A stretch of 64,000 nucleotides of DNA from assembly GCF_003610785.1 (NCBI RefSeq), contig NZ_RAQQ01000019.1, positions 90,999-154,998 on the forward strand, written 5' to 3'. This DNA comes from Micromonospora globbae (GTDB taxonomy: Bacteria > Actinomycetota > Actinomycetes > Mycobacteriales > Micromonosporaceae). Position numbers and translations under genes: made by a program. Below the pieces are notes generated by a model. The model was not told the origin of the DNA and did no database searches. It saw nothing but the letters and a program-made list of their open reading frames with translations. Of the stretch, positions 1-6,728 are shown in pieces (position 1 is the stretch's first letter; each line of letters opens with the position of its first letter).

Positions 1-346
1 CGCGGGCGATGGCGGCGACGAGCAGGACGCAGACCCCGCCGATCAGCGCGGACGGGGTGCGCAGCACCACGAGGTTGCCGGGCGCGACCGTGTCGGCCAG
101 CCGCGCCAGGGCCGGCACGAGCGGGCCCTGGTCGACGTAGCCCCAGTCGAGGTGCCGACCGCAGAGCAGGAAGTAGAGCTCGTCGCGGTGGTAGCCGTAG
201 CGGGGGGAGAGGAGCAGCAGCACCGCCGTCACGGCGCCGGCGATCAGCCACGGCCCGCGAGCGCGGGGGCCGGGCGGCGGCGCCGCGACGGGCGGGTGCG
301 GCTCGTCGCGGCGGGGGCGGTCGAGGTCGGCGACGGATTCGGCCAC
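1..346 (-). CDS. Glycosyltransferase family 39 membrane protein, N-terminal part
   Basis: Only the first 115 codons lie in the window; the gene continues past the left edge. A GTG at 346 opens the frame. A Pro/Arg-rich cytoplasmic tail (residues 1-31) is followed by a membrane segment (about 32-47), then GYHRDELYFL near residues 51-60. That motif, with the acidic pair in the first extracytoplasmic loop, is typical of the ArnT/PMT-like GT39 family, which transfers sugars from polyprenyl-phosphate donors. The following LDWGYVDQGP segment is also characteristic. The substrate cannot be told from this fragment. The family call is confident; the exact start is less so because no clear ribosome binding site is seen. 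Confidence 0.8.
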   Translation of the reverse strand, partial: MAESVADLDRPRRDEPHPPVAAPPPGPRARGPWLIAGAVTAVLLLLSPRYGYHRDELYFLLCGRHLDWGYVDQGPLVPALARLADTVAPGNLVVLRTPSALIGGVCVLLVAAIAR

Positions 347-433
347 GTCGACATCATGGCGGGCTGCGGTCCGTGGCGGCGCCCCGAACGCGGTCGGCGG
401 CGTAACGGATCGGCCACGAGTCGGTGCGCGCGG

Positions 434-1672
434 TCACCGGGCGGACACCCGGTCGAGCGCCGGCTCCGTCGCCGGCGGTTGCTGCCACCCGACCCGCCGT
501 ACGCCGGGAACGAGCGCGGTGCCGCCGCACGCTACGAGGACCAGGACTCCGGCCACGGCGAGGGGCACGGGCTCGCCCCACAGCCGCGCTGCCAAGGGCG
601 CCACGGCGTAGCCGAGCGGCATCGCGCCCAGGGAGACCAGCCAGTCGTAGGAGGTGACGCGGGCCAGCACGTGCGGCGGGAACTGTCCCTGTACGACGGT
701 CTCCCAGATCGGGTTGAGGTAGCCGAGGGCGGTCAGCGCCAGCCCGTACGCGACGACGACGGCCGCGGCGGGGGCGGCGACGGCGAGCAGGATCAGCGGC
801 AGGGCGTAGCTCGCCAGGGCGAGATTGGCCGTCAGCACGGGGCGGCGGGGCCGGATCCGGCTGGCGAGCAGCGATCCGGCGAGCATGCCGACGGCGCCCG
901 CCTGGAGCAGCAGCAGCCAGACCCCTTCGCCGCCGAGGCGCTCGACGGCGACGGCCGGGCCGAGGGTGGTCAGCACGGCGGCCGCGCCGTTCCACGTGCC
1001 GTGGCCGAGCAGGCTGCTCCAGAACCAGCTACGGGATCGGACCTCGCGCCAGCCGAGCAGCAGGTCGGCGGTCAGCGACCGCCGCTCAGGTCGCGGAAGG
1101 TGCCGCACCTGGATGACCGCGAGCAGCGCGGCGCTGACCGCGAAGGACGCGGCGTCGAGGACGAACGCCCAGCCGGGGCCGGCGGCCCAGATGAGGGCGC
1201 CGGCCAGTGCGGGGCCGGCGAGCCGGCTGGCGTTGGCGGTGGCGCCGAGCAGCGCGTTGGCCGACTGCCGCTGCGCCTCGTCGACGGTGCCGGTGACCAG
1301 GGGCGACGTGGTGGGCAGGGCGAACGCGGCCGCGGTGCCACCCACCGCGCTGGCCACGGCGATCGTGGCCAGCGACGGGCCACCGCCGAGCAGTTCGACC
1401 CCGACGACGAGTTGGGTGGCGCAGCGGGTGAGGTCGGCGAGGACGGCGATCCGGCGGGCGCTGAACCGGTCGGCGGCGACGCCGCCGAGGGGGAGCAGGA
1501 GCAGCCGGGGAAGCATCGCGGCCGCGAGGACCAGGGCCAGGTCGGCGGTCGAGCCGGTGGCGCGCAGCACCGCGAGGGCGAGGGCGGCGGGCACGACGGC
1601 GTCGCCGACGGCGGAGACGGTACGGCCGACGAACAGCAGCCGGAAGGCGCGCAGGCGCAGAGGGTGGGTCAC
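434..1672 (-). CDS. MFS transporter, drug-efflux type
   Basis: About 412 residues with roughly twelve hydrophobic segments, beginning THPLRLRAFRLLFVGR and followed by SAVGDAVVPAALALAVL. This is the opening of the actinobacterial MFS exporters of the enterobactin exporter/MFS_3 type. I chose the GTG at 1672 because family members begin at this THPLRLRAF segment; the frame can be extended to a GTG at 1693 or a TTG at 1708. The gene is divergent from a MarR regulator starting 69 bp away, the usual arrangement of an efflux pump and its repressor. The transported compound is unknown. Confidence 0.85.
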   Translation of the reverse strand: MTHPLRLRAFRLLFVGRTVSAVGDAVVPAALALAVLRATGSTADLALVLAAAMLPRLLLLPLGGVAADRFSARRIAVLADLTRCATQLVVGVELLGGGPSLATIAVASAVGGTAAAFALPTTSPLVTGTVDEAQRQSANALLGATANASRLAGPALAGALIWAAGPGWAFVLDAASFAVSAALLAVIQVRHLPRPERRSLTADLLLGWREVRSRSWFWSSLLGHGTWNGAAAVLTTLGPAVAVERLGGEGVWLLLLQAGAVGMLAGSLLASRIRPRRPVLTANLALASYALPLILLAVAAPAAAVVVAYGLALTALGYLNPIWETVVQGQFPPHVLARVTSYDWLVSLGAMPLGYAVAPLAARLWGEPVPLAVAGVLVLVACGGTALVPGVRRVGWQQPPATEPALDRVSAR

Positions 1673-1740
1673 CCCGGCAAGATACTTCGACACCGAACCT
1701 TTAGACAACGAATATTTCGCTGTCGTAGTACCATGGCGAG

Positions 1741-2235
1741 GTGACCATGGACCGCACCGACGAACACGTGCAGCGCTGGCTGCCCGTGCTGCCGGACCTC
1801 GATCCGGACGTGGAGGGCGCCGTCACCCGCATGGCGCACCTGACCCGGTACCTGCGCGCCGTGAAGGAGCGGGCGCTGGCGGACGTCGACCTGCCGGCGC
1901 ACGAGTACGAGACACTGCACGCCCTCGCGGGCCGCGGCGGCCGGGCCGCGCCCTCCGAGCTGGCCGCCGACCTGGGCATGGCGCCCGCCTCGATCACCGC
2001 CCGCGTGGACGCGCTCGTGCGACGCGGCTTCGTGCGGCGGATCCCGTCCAGCACCGACCGACGGCGGGTGGACGTGGCGCTCACCGACGCCGGTCGCGCG
2101 GCCTGGCGGGGCGCGCTGGACGTCTGCGGCGCCGAGGAGCAGCGGCTGCTCGGCGTGCTCGCGCCGGACGAGCGCCGTCTCCTGTCCGACCTGCTGCGCC
2201 GGGTGCTGCTGGTCGCCGAGCGACCCGGCGCCTGA
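1741..2235 (+). CDS. MarR family transcriptional regulator
   Basis: A 164-residue winged-helix regulator. The HTH lies at about residues 65-100 (PSELAADLGMAPASITARVDAL), followed by the wing containing RRIPSSTDRRRVDVALT, where D-x-R-R is the typical MarR wing. The helical dimerisation ends are as expected and the length is normal. A GTG at 1741 and an ATG at 1747 both fit; GAGG at 1738-1742 is better spaced for the ATG. It is divergent from the MFS gene and very probably represses it. The AT-rich stretch between them, around 1695-1730 (including TTAGACAA), is the likely operator. Confidence 0.88.
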   Translation: MTMDRTDEHVQRWLPVLPDLDPDVEGAVTRMAHLTRYLRAVKERALADVDLPAHEYETLHALAGRGGRAAPSELAADLGMAPASITARVDALVRRGFVRRIPSSTDRRRVDVALTDAGRAAWRGALDVCGAEEQRLLGVLAPDERRLLSDLLRRVLLVAERPGA

Positions 2236-2252
2236 GCCCGCCTCGGGCGGGC
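2236..2252 (+). terminator. Stem-loop after the MarR gene
   Basis: Arms GCCCGCC (2236-2242) and GGCGGGC (2246-2252) with a 3 nt loop lie directly after the stop codon. There is no U tract, as is usual in high-GC actinobacteria. Confidence 0.45.
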
Positions 2253-2323
2253 GCGGGGGACCTCGGCGACCTGGTACGGAAATCGTTGGCGCGGCCCGCG
2301 CGGCCGCTGGCAGGGTGGCCGCC

Positions 2324-2839
2324 ATGACCGCTCATGCTCTGGCCGGCGCCCTCGCCGACGACGTACGCCGACGGGTCTTCGCCGCGCTCGTGCTGGGTGC
2401 CACGGACGCGGCCCAGGTCGCCGAGCGGGCCGGCCTGCCGGCGCGGGAGGTGGCGACGGCGCTGCGGCGGCTCACCGACGCCGGCCTGGTCACGGGCACC
2501 GACGGGGCGCTCGCGGTCGACGCCGGGCACCTGCGCGACCTGGCCCGCACCCCCCGGCCGGCCCGGCCCTCGGAGAGCCGCGAGGAGAGCGTGCTGCGGA
2601 CGTTCGTCCGCGACGGCGTGCTGGTGGGGCTGCCGGCCCAACGCGGCCGGCGCCGGATCGTGCTGGAACACATCGCCCGGCGGTCGTTCGCGCCGGACAC
2701 CGCGTACCCCGAGCGCGAGGTGGACGACGCGCTGCGCCCGTGGTGCGCCGACGGCGGGTCGGACCACGTCACGCTGCGCCGGTACCTCGTGGACGAACTG
2801 CTGCTCACCCGCGAGCGGGGCGTCTACCGCCGGCCCTGA
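2324..2839 (+). CDS. HTH and DUF2087 domain protein
   Basis: About 171 residues. The N-terminal half is an ArsR-like winged helix (ADDVRRRVFAALVLG, then a helix-turn-helix around REVATALRRLTDAGLV). The C-terminal half, from about residue 85, is a DUF2087 domain, with RRRIVLEHIARR, YPEREVDDAL and the ending LRRYLVDELLLTRERGVYRR typical of it. I start at the ATG at 2324, preceded by AGGGTGG; a GTG at 2315 would add three residues. DUF2087 function is not established; it is often linked to HTH domains and is presumed regulatory. The next DNA is a GNAT gene remnant, so the original partner may have been lost. Confidence 0.85.
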   Translation: MTAHALAGALADDVRRRVFAALVLGATDAAQVAERAGLPAREVATALRRLTDAGLVTGTDGALAVDAGHLRDLARTPRPARPSESREESVLRTFVRDGVLVGLPAQRGRRRIVLEHIARRSFAPDTAYPEREVDDALRPWCADGGSDHVTLRRYLVDELLLTRERGVYRRP

Positions 2840-2851
2840 GCGCCGCGATAA

Positions 2852-2950
2852 CCGGCCCGGGCCCTCTACGCCCGGCACGGGTACGCGGAGATCCCGGCGT
2901 ACTCGCAGGGCCCGTACGCCGATCACTGGTTCGAGAAGCTGCTGGGCTGA
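2852..2950 (+). pseudogene. GNAT acetyltransferase, C-terminal remnant
   Basis: An open frame of 32 codons bounded on the left by TAA at 2849-2851 reads ARALYARHGYAEIP, then AYSQGPYADHWFEKLLG and a stop. This is the standard C-terminal strand and helix of GCN5-type acetyltransferases: ALY-x-x-x-GY, then a P-Y-x-D-HWFEK ending. The rest of the domain, including the acetyl-CoA P-loop, is absent; the region before it is the DUF2087 gene. I infer a deletion that joined the two genes. Confidence 0.65.
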
Positions 2951-2954
2951 GCGG

Positions 2955-2983
2955 TTGACGATGCCCGCGGACCGCGCTATCAC
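2955..2983 (+). promoter_or_regulatory. Probable hsp20 promoter
   Basis: TTGACG at 2955-2960 and TATCAC at 2978-2983 are 17 bp apart, a housekeeping-type arrangement just upstream of the HAIR operator and the hsp20 gene. The -35 is good and the -10 only fair. Confidence 0.4.
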
Positions 2984-2993
2984 AGAAGAGGAA

Positions 2994-3014
2994 GTTGAGT
3001 CACCCAGACTCAAC
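2994..3014 (+). promoter_or_regulatory. HAIR operator (HspR binding site)
   Basis: TTGAGT (2995-3000), seven bases, then ACTCAA (3008-3013), extended by G and C on the outside. This matches the established HAIR consensus CTTGAGT-N7-ACTCAAG except for the outermost base pair. HAIR sites bind the MerR-type heat-shock repressor HspR. The site lies 36 bp upstream of the hsp20 start and just downstream of a promoter-like pair, where repressor binding would block transcription. Confidence 0.85.
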
Positions 3015-3049
3015 CTTGGAGATCTGAGGAGATCCGAGGAGACACGACC

Positions 3050-3475
3050 ATGTTGATGCGCACCGACCCGTTCCGTGAGATCGACCGGCTCGCCGAGCAG
3101 TTCTTCGGCACGACCTCCCGCCCCGGCGTCATGCACATGGACGCCTACCGCGACGGGGACTACTTCTACGCCGCGTTCGACCTGCCCGGTGTCGACCCGG
3201 AGAGCATCGACTGCACCGTGGAGCGCAACGTGCTGACCGTCCGCGCCGAGCGGCGCCGGCCCACCGACGACAAGGTCGAACTGGTGGCCGCCGAGCGTCC
3301 GATGGGCGTGTTCACCCGGCAGCTCTTCCTCGGCGACACGCTCGACGCCGACAACCTCGAGGCGGGTTACGAGAACGGCGTGCTCACGCTGCGGATCCCC
3401 GTGGCCGAGCGCGCCCGGCCGCGGCGGGTGCCCGTGATCGCGGGCGGCAACGGCCGCAAGCAGCTCAACGCCTGA
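3050..3475 (+). CDS. Hsp20/alpha-crystallin family small heat-shock protein
   Basis: A 141-residue cytoplasmic holdase chaperone. A short N-terminal arm (MLMRTDPFREIDRLAEQFFG) is followed by the alpha-crystallin domain (about residues 30-125): YAAFDLPGVDPESIDCTVE, NVLTVRAERR, and near the end YENGVLTLRIPVAE, the classic GVLTL-x-IP motif. The ATG at 3050 has a strong Shine-Dalgarno sequence, GAGGAGA at 3036-3042. A perfect HAIR operator lies upstream, so it should be repressed by HspR and induced by heat or protein unfolding. It stands as a single transcription unit ended by a strong hairpin. Confidence 0.93.
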   Translation: MLMRTDPFREIDRLAEQFFGTTSRPGVMHMDAYRDGDYFYAAFDLPGVDPESIDCTVERNVLTVRAERRRPTDDKVELVAAERPMGVFTRQLFLGDTLDADNLEAGYENGVLTLRIPVAERARPRRVPVIAGGNGRKQLNA

Positions 3476-3487
3476 CATCGCCACGGC

Positions 3488-3515
3488 GGCGGGACGGCGC
3501 GCGCGCCGTCCCGCC
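3488..3515 (+). terminator. Terminator after hsp20
   Basis: A perfect 13 bp inverted repeat: GGCGGGACGGCGC (3488-3500) and its complement at 3503-3515, with practically no loop. It lies 12 bp after the hsp20 stop and before the convergent WYL gene, so it can serve both. Confidence 0.7.
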
Positions 3516-3587
3516 CCGGCCGTTTCACCCCGCCCCGGCCGCGCCGTCCCCCGGCCGCGCCGCCCCGCCCCGGCCGGGGCGGACACG

Positions 3588-4571
3588 TCACGCCTCCGCG
3601 GCGGGGTAGAGGGCCGCCAGCCGCTGTGCCGTGGCGGTGAACCGCTCCCGCAGCTCGGCCGGCGCGAGCACCTCCACCTCGGCGCCCAGCTTGAGCAGCT
3701 CGGTGTGCCCGTGCTTGATCGATTCGATCGGCACGGTGGTGAGCAGCCACCCGTCGGCGTCCGGTTCGCCGGCCGCCGCCCGCGCCGCCCGGCTCATGGC
3801 CGACGGGAAGACGAACGGCATGTACTCCAACGCGGCCGCCGTCATGCGGACCGTGGCCTCGGCCCGGTAGACGCCGCGCTCGTACCGGTCGGCGTGCTCC
3901 TGCCAGCAGCGGGCCAGGTCGAACCCGTCGGGCCGCTCCGCCGGCTCGTCCAGCACGCTCAGGTCGAGGATCGCACCGACCCGGTAGGTGCGCACGTCAC
4001 CATCGACGGCCGCCACCAGGTACCACCGCCCGGCCTTGAGCACGAGCCCCAGCGGGGCCAGGTCCCGGGTCACCTCCCGCGGCGCCCGCCAGCGCCGGTA
4101 GCGCACCCGCACCCGCCGGTCGGCCCACACGGCGTCGGCCAGCGCCGCCAGGTGCGGGGTCGGTTCGGGTTCCCGGAACCACGTCGGAGCGTCCAGGTGG
4201 AACCGGTGACGGATCCGGTCACCCCGGTCGGCCAGCTCGGCCGGCAGGGCGGCCCGCACCTTCAGCTCGGCGGCCGCGAGAGCCGACCCGAGTCCCAGTT
4301 CGGCCGCGGGACCGGGGACACCCGCCAGGACGAGCGCCTGCGCCTCGACCGACGTCATGCCGGTCAGCCGCGTGCGATAGCCGTCCAGCAGCCGGTAGCC
4401 GCCGGCCGGGCCGCGCTCGGCGTACACCGGCACGCCCGAGGCGCCGAGCGCCTCCACGTCCCGGTAGACCGTGCGCACCGACACCTCGAGGGCGTCGGCG
4501 AGCTCCTGCGCGGTCATCCGTCCGCGTGTCTGCAGGAGCAGCAGCAGGGACACCAGTCGACTCGCGCGCAC
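3588..4571 (-). CDS. WYL-domain transcriptional regulator (YafY type)
   Basis: About 327 residues. The N-terminal HTH_11 domain reads RASRLVSLLLLLQTRGRM, then TAQELADALEVSVRTVYRDV; the middle carries the glycine-rich PAGGYRLLDGYRTRLTG segment. The WYL domain follows from about residue 125, with RVRYRRW, PLGLVLKAGRWYLVAA and YRVGAILDL as its core. WYL proteins sense ligands, often nucleic acids or their degradation products, and commonly control DNA damage or metabolic genes; nothing here identifies the target. The GTG at 4571 was chosen because family members start at this RASRL helix; the frame remains open to a GTG at 4622. Confidence 0.88.
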   Translation of the reverse strand: MRASRLVSLLLLLQTRGRMTAQELADALEVSVRTVYRDVEALGASGVPVYAERGPAGGYRLLDGYRTRLTGMTSVEAQALVLAGVPGPAAELGLGSALAAAELKVRAALPAELADRGDRIRHRFHLDAPTWFREPEPTPHLAALADAVWADRRVRVRYRRWRAPREVTRDLAPLGLVLKAGRWYLVAAVDGDVRTYRVGAILDLSVLDEPAERPDGFDLARCWQEHADRYERGVYRAEATVRMTAAALEYMPFVFPSAMSRAARAAAGEPDADGWLLTTVPIESIKHGHTELLKLGAEVEVLAPAELRERFTATAQRLAALYPAAEA

Positions 4572-4657
4572 GGCCCGACCGTATCCGGCCCGACCGACGG
4601 ATCTTCCCCGGGCGCGCCTCACCCCCTCGGCCAGCCGAACCTGAGAACCTTTTTCAC

Positions 4658-5656
4658 ATGGTTTCCCCCGAGGCCCCGGCGGTGGCCCGCGCGTCGGCCG
4701 GGCCGGCGCTGCCCGCCGGTCCCACGGACGTCACCGAGGCGTGGCTCGCCAACCGCCGGCTGTCCGCGCACACCCGCGACGCGTACCGGCGGGACATCGC
4801 CGGCTGGCTCGGCTGGTGCGCCGAGCGCGACCTGGACCCGCTGCGGGTGACGTTCCTGCACGTCAACGAGTACGCCCGCGCCCTGGAGACGACCCGCAGC
4901 CGGCACACCGGACGCCCGTTCACCCCGGCCACCGTGGCGCGCAAGCTCTCCGCCCTGTCCAGCTGGTACGACTTCCTCGCCCGGCTGCGGGCGGTCGAGG
5001 CCAACCCCGTGGCCGGCGCCGACCGTCCCCGCGTCGACCGGGACCACTCGGCCACCGTGGGACTCACACCCGAGGAGGTGGACGCGCTGCTGGCCGCGGC
5101 GGAGGCGGAGACCGGCCCGACGGCGGCGCGCAACCGGGCGGCCATCGCGCTCCTGGCCGACCTCGGGCTGCGCGTGGGCGAACTCGTCTCGCTCGACGTC
5201 ACCGACCTCGGGGCGGAGCGGGGGCACCGCAGCGTGCGCTTCGTCGGCAAGGGCGGCAAGCCGCGCCGCCGGGCGCTGACCCCCGGGACGGCGTACGCGG
5301 TCGACGCGTACCTGGCGCAACGCGCCGCCGCGGAGGGTGTGCCGGTGGGGGAGCTGACCGGGCCGCTGCTGGTCACCGCCACCGGTGGCCGCCTCGACCG
5401 GCACGCGGTGTTCCGCCTGGTGCGCCGGTTGGCGCGGGCGGCCGGCATCCCGGCGTGGGCGCGGCTGTCCCCGCACTCGCTGCGGCACGCCTTCGCCACG
5501 ACGGCCCGCGCCGAGGGGGTGCCCCTGGAGGACGTGCAGGACGCCATGGGGCACGCCGACCCGCGCACCACGCGCCGCTACGACCGGGACCGGCACAACC
5601 TGGACCGCGACCCGGCGTACGTCATCTGGGCCGCCCGCTCCCGCCGCCGCCCCTGA
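4658..5656 (+). CDS. Tyrosine recombinase/site-specific integrase
   Basis: A 332-residue Xer-like recombinase. The N-terminal SAM-like core-binding domain (about 25-115) includes LSAHTRDAYRRDIAGWLGW and TVARKLSALSSWYDFLAR. The catalytic domain (about 130-325) shows the Arg in LGLRVGEL, the Lys in VGKGGKPRRRAL, H-x-x-R in SPHSLRHAFATT, the second His in MGHADPRTTRRY and the nucleophilic Tyr in that motif. All catalytic residues appear intact. No tRNA gene, excisionase or mobile cargo is next to it, so its target site is unknown. The ATG at 4658 follows an AT-richer stretch (TTTTTCAC), a plausible promoter end. Confidence 0.9.
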   Translation: MVSPEAPAVARASAGPALPAGPTDVTEAWLANRRLSAHTRDAYRRDIAGWLGWCAERDLDPLRVTFLHVNEYARALETTRSRHTGRPFTPATVARKLSALSSWYDFLARLRAVEANPVAGADRPRVDRDHSATVGLTPEEVDALLAAAEAETGPTAARNRAAIALLADLGLRVGELVSLDVTDLGAERGHRSVRFVGKGGKPRRRALTPGTAYAVDAYLAQRAAAEGVPVGELTGPLLVTATGGRLDRHAVFRLVRRLARAAGIPAWARLSPHSLRHAFATTARAEGVPLEDVQDAMGHADPRTTRRYDRDRHNLDRDPAYVIWAARSRRRP

Positions 5657-5670
5657 CCCCTGACGCCTCT

Positions 5671-5748
5671 CCCGCGATCTTGCACTTTCCGCCCCGACGA
5701 ACCGGGACGAAAACCCCGTAACGAGGGCACGAAGTGCAAGATCGCGGG
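5671..5748. repeat. Dispersed palindromic element (CAAGATC-type)
   Basis: Perfect 17 bp inverted arms, CCCGCGATCTTGCACTT at 5671-5687 and its complement at 5732-5748, enclose a 44 bp loop. The outer core CAAGATC/GATCTTG recurs in another hairpin at 50509-50587. It lies between convergent genes, so it may also act as a bidirectional terminator. From memory, such elements are scattered in Micromonospora genomes; this needs a search. Confidence 0.7.
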
Positions 5749-5785
5749 ATCCCGGGCCCGGGGGCCCGGGGCCCGGGAGTGGGCG

Positions 5786-6160
5786 TCAGCTCTGCGGGCG
5801 GGGGCAGATGCAGAAGGGCTGGCCGATCGGGTCGATGAGCACCACCCAGCGCCCGTCGCCGGGCTGGAACTCCGGCTTCGTGGCGCCCGCGGCCACGAAC
5901 TCCTTCTCGGCGAGGGCGAGGTCGTCGACGTAGACGTCCAGGTGGTAGCGCTTGCCGCCGCCGCTGTCCGGCCAGGACGGCGGCCGGTACCCCTCGACCA
6001 GCCCGAAGCCGATGGCGGCGCCGCCGCCGCTGATCATCGCGTACTCGGGCTGGCTGTGGGTGACCTCCCAGCCGAGCACCCGGTGGTAGAAGGCGGCGTG
6101 CGCGGCGGGATCGGAACTGTCGAGGTTGACCATGGCGAGGTCGCCGGTTGTCGCTGTCAT
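5786..6160 (-). CDS. VOC superfamily (glyoxalase-like) protein
   Basis: About 124 residues with the paired beta-alpha-beta-beta-beta modules of the vicinal oxygen chelate fold: MVNLDSSDPAAHAAFYHRVL, the central GGGAAIGFGLVEGY, the second-module YHLDVYVDDLALAEKEFVAAG, and the ending WVVLIDPIGQPFCICP. Such proteins bind a metal and act as lyases, dioxygenases or resistance proteins; the substrate cannot be inferred. Start at the ATG at 6160 (MTATTGDLAMVNL). Two copies of the palindrome CAGGTACCTG lie 17 and 38 bp upstream, suggesting a dedicated regulator. Confidence 0.85.
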   Translation of the reverse strand: MTATTGDLAMVNLDSSDPAAHAAFYHRVLGWEVTHSQPEYAMISGGGAAIGFGLVEGYRPPSWPDSGGGKRYHLDVYVDDLALAEKEFVAAGATKPEFQPGDGRWVVLIDPIGQPFCICPRPQS

Positions 6161-6176
6161 GCCCGGCAGCCTGCCG

Positions 6177-6207
6177 CAGGTACCTGACATCCTGTGGCAG
6201 GTACCTG
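6177..6207 (-). promoter_or_regulatory. Twin CAGGTACCTG palindromes upstream of the VOC gene
   Basis: CAGGTACCTG occurs at 6177-6186 and 6198-6207, each a perfect 10 bp palindrome, 21 bp apart start to start (two helical turns). They fill the space immediately upstream of the VOC start at 6160. A dimeric regulator bound to both would lie on one face of the helix. The regulator is not identifiable here. Confidence 0.5.
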
Positions 6208-6242
6208 CGGCGCTGTCATGCTGGCCGAACCTAGGCGGACGG

Positions 6243-6728
6243 TCACGGGTCGTCCGGGGTGAGCCGGCGGCTGAGCGCGGCCACACCGTCCGGGGTGCCG
6301 GCGACGACCAGCGCGTCGCCGTGCGCGATCCGGTGCCCGGGCTCCGGCGCCGTGGTCGACCGCCCGTCGGACAGCACGGCGATCACGGTGACCCCGCGTA
6401 CGCCCGCCACGGCCTCGCCCACCGTGCTCCCGGCGTACGGCGAGACGGCCGTGACCTGCATGGTCGCGACGGTCAGGGACGCGGCCCGCCGCTCCAGGTC
6501 GGGCACGTGCTCGATGGTCGCGACCGGGTGGAGCAGCTCGGCGACCTCCCGCGCCTCGACGTCGGTGAGCACCAGCGACCGCTGCACGGTGTCCGGGTCG
6601 TCGGGCGCGTAGAGGACCAGCTCGCGCCGGCCGCTGCGGTGGCACACCACCCCGAGGAGGCGACCCTGCGTGGTGTGCAGGGTGTAGCTGACGCCGATGC
6701 CGGGCAGCGGAACACGTTCGATCTGCAT
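6243..6728 (-). CDS. KhtT-like cation:proton antiporter regulatory subunit (TrkA_C domain)
   Basis: About 161 residues. The N-terminal half (MQIERVPLPGIGVSYTLHT, then GRRELVLYAPDDPDTVQRSL) matches the N-domain of KhtT/YhaU-type regulators. The C-terminal half (about 85-155) is a TrkA_C/RCK_C domain with TVGEAVAGVRGVTVIAVLSDG and HRIAHGDALVVAGTPDGV. In this family it gates K+ efflux in response to nucleotide ligands such as c-di-AMP or to pH. Its start overlaps the antiporter's stop (TGATG) and AGGAGG lies just upstream, so the two are translationally coupled. An ATG one codon earlier (6731) is possible. Confidence 0.85.
   Translation of the reverse strand: MQIERVPLPGIGVSYTLHTTQGRLLGVVCHRSGRRELVLYAPDDPDTVQRSLVLTDVEAREVAELLHPVATIEHVPDLERRAASLTVATMQVTAVSPYAGSTVGEAVAGVRGVTVIAVLSDGRSTTAPEPGHRIAHGDALVVAGTPDGVAALSRRLTPDDP

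Noticed and set aside
1701..1708. TTAGACAA shared between the MFS/MarR gap and the EamA/LysR gap (49461-49468)
   Set aside because: An 8-mer shared by two unrelated regulator families is too short to call a common operator.
4658..5656. Integrated mobile element tied to the first tyrosine recombinase
   Set aside because: No tRNA gene, excisionase, attachment-site repeat or phage/plasmid genes are visible around it.
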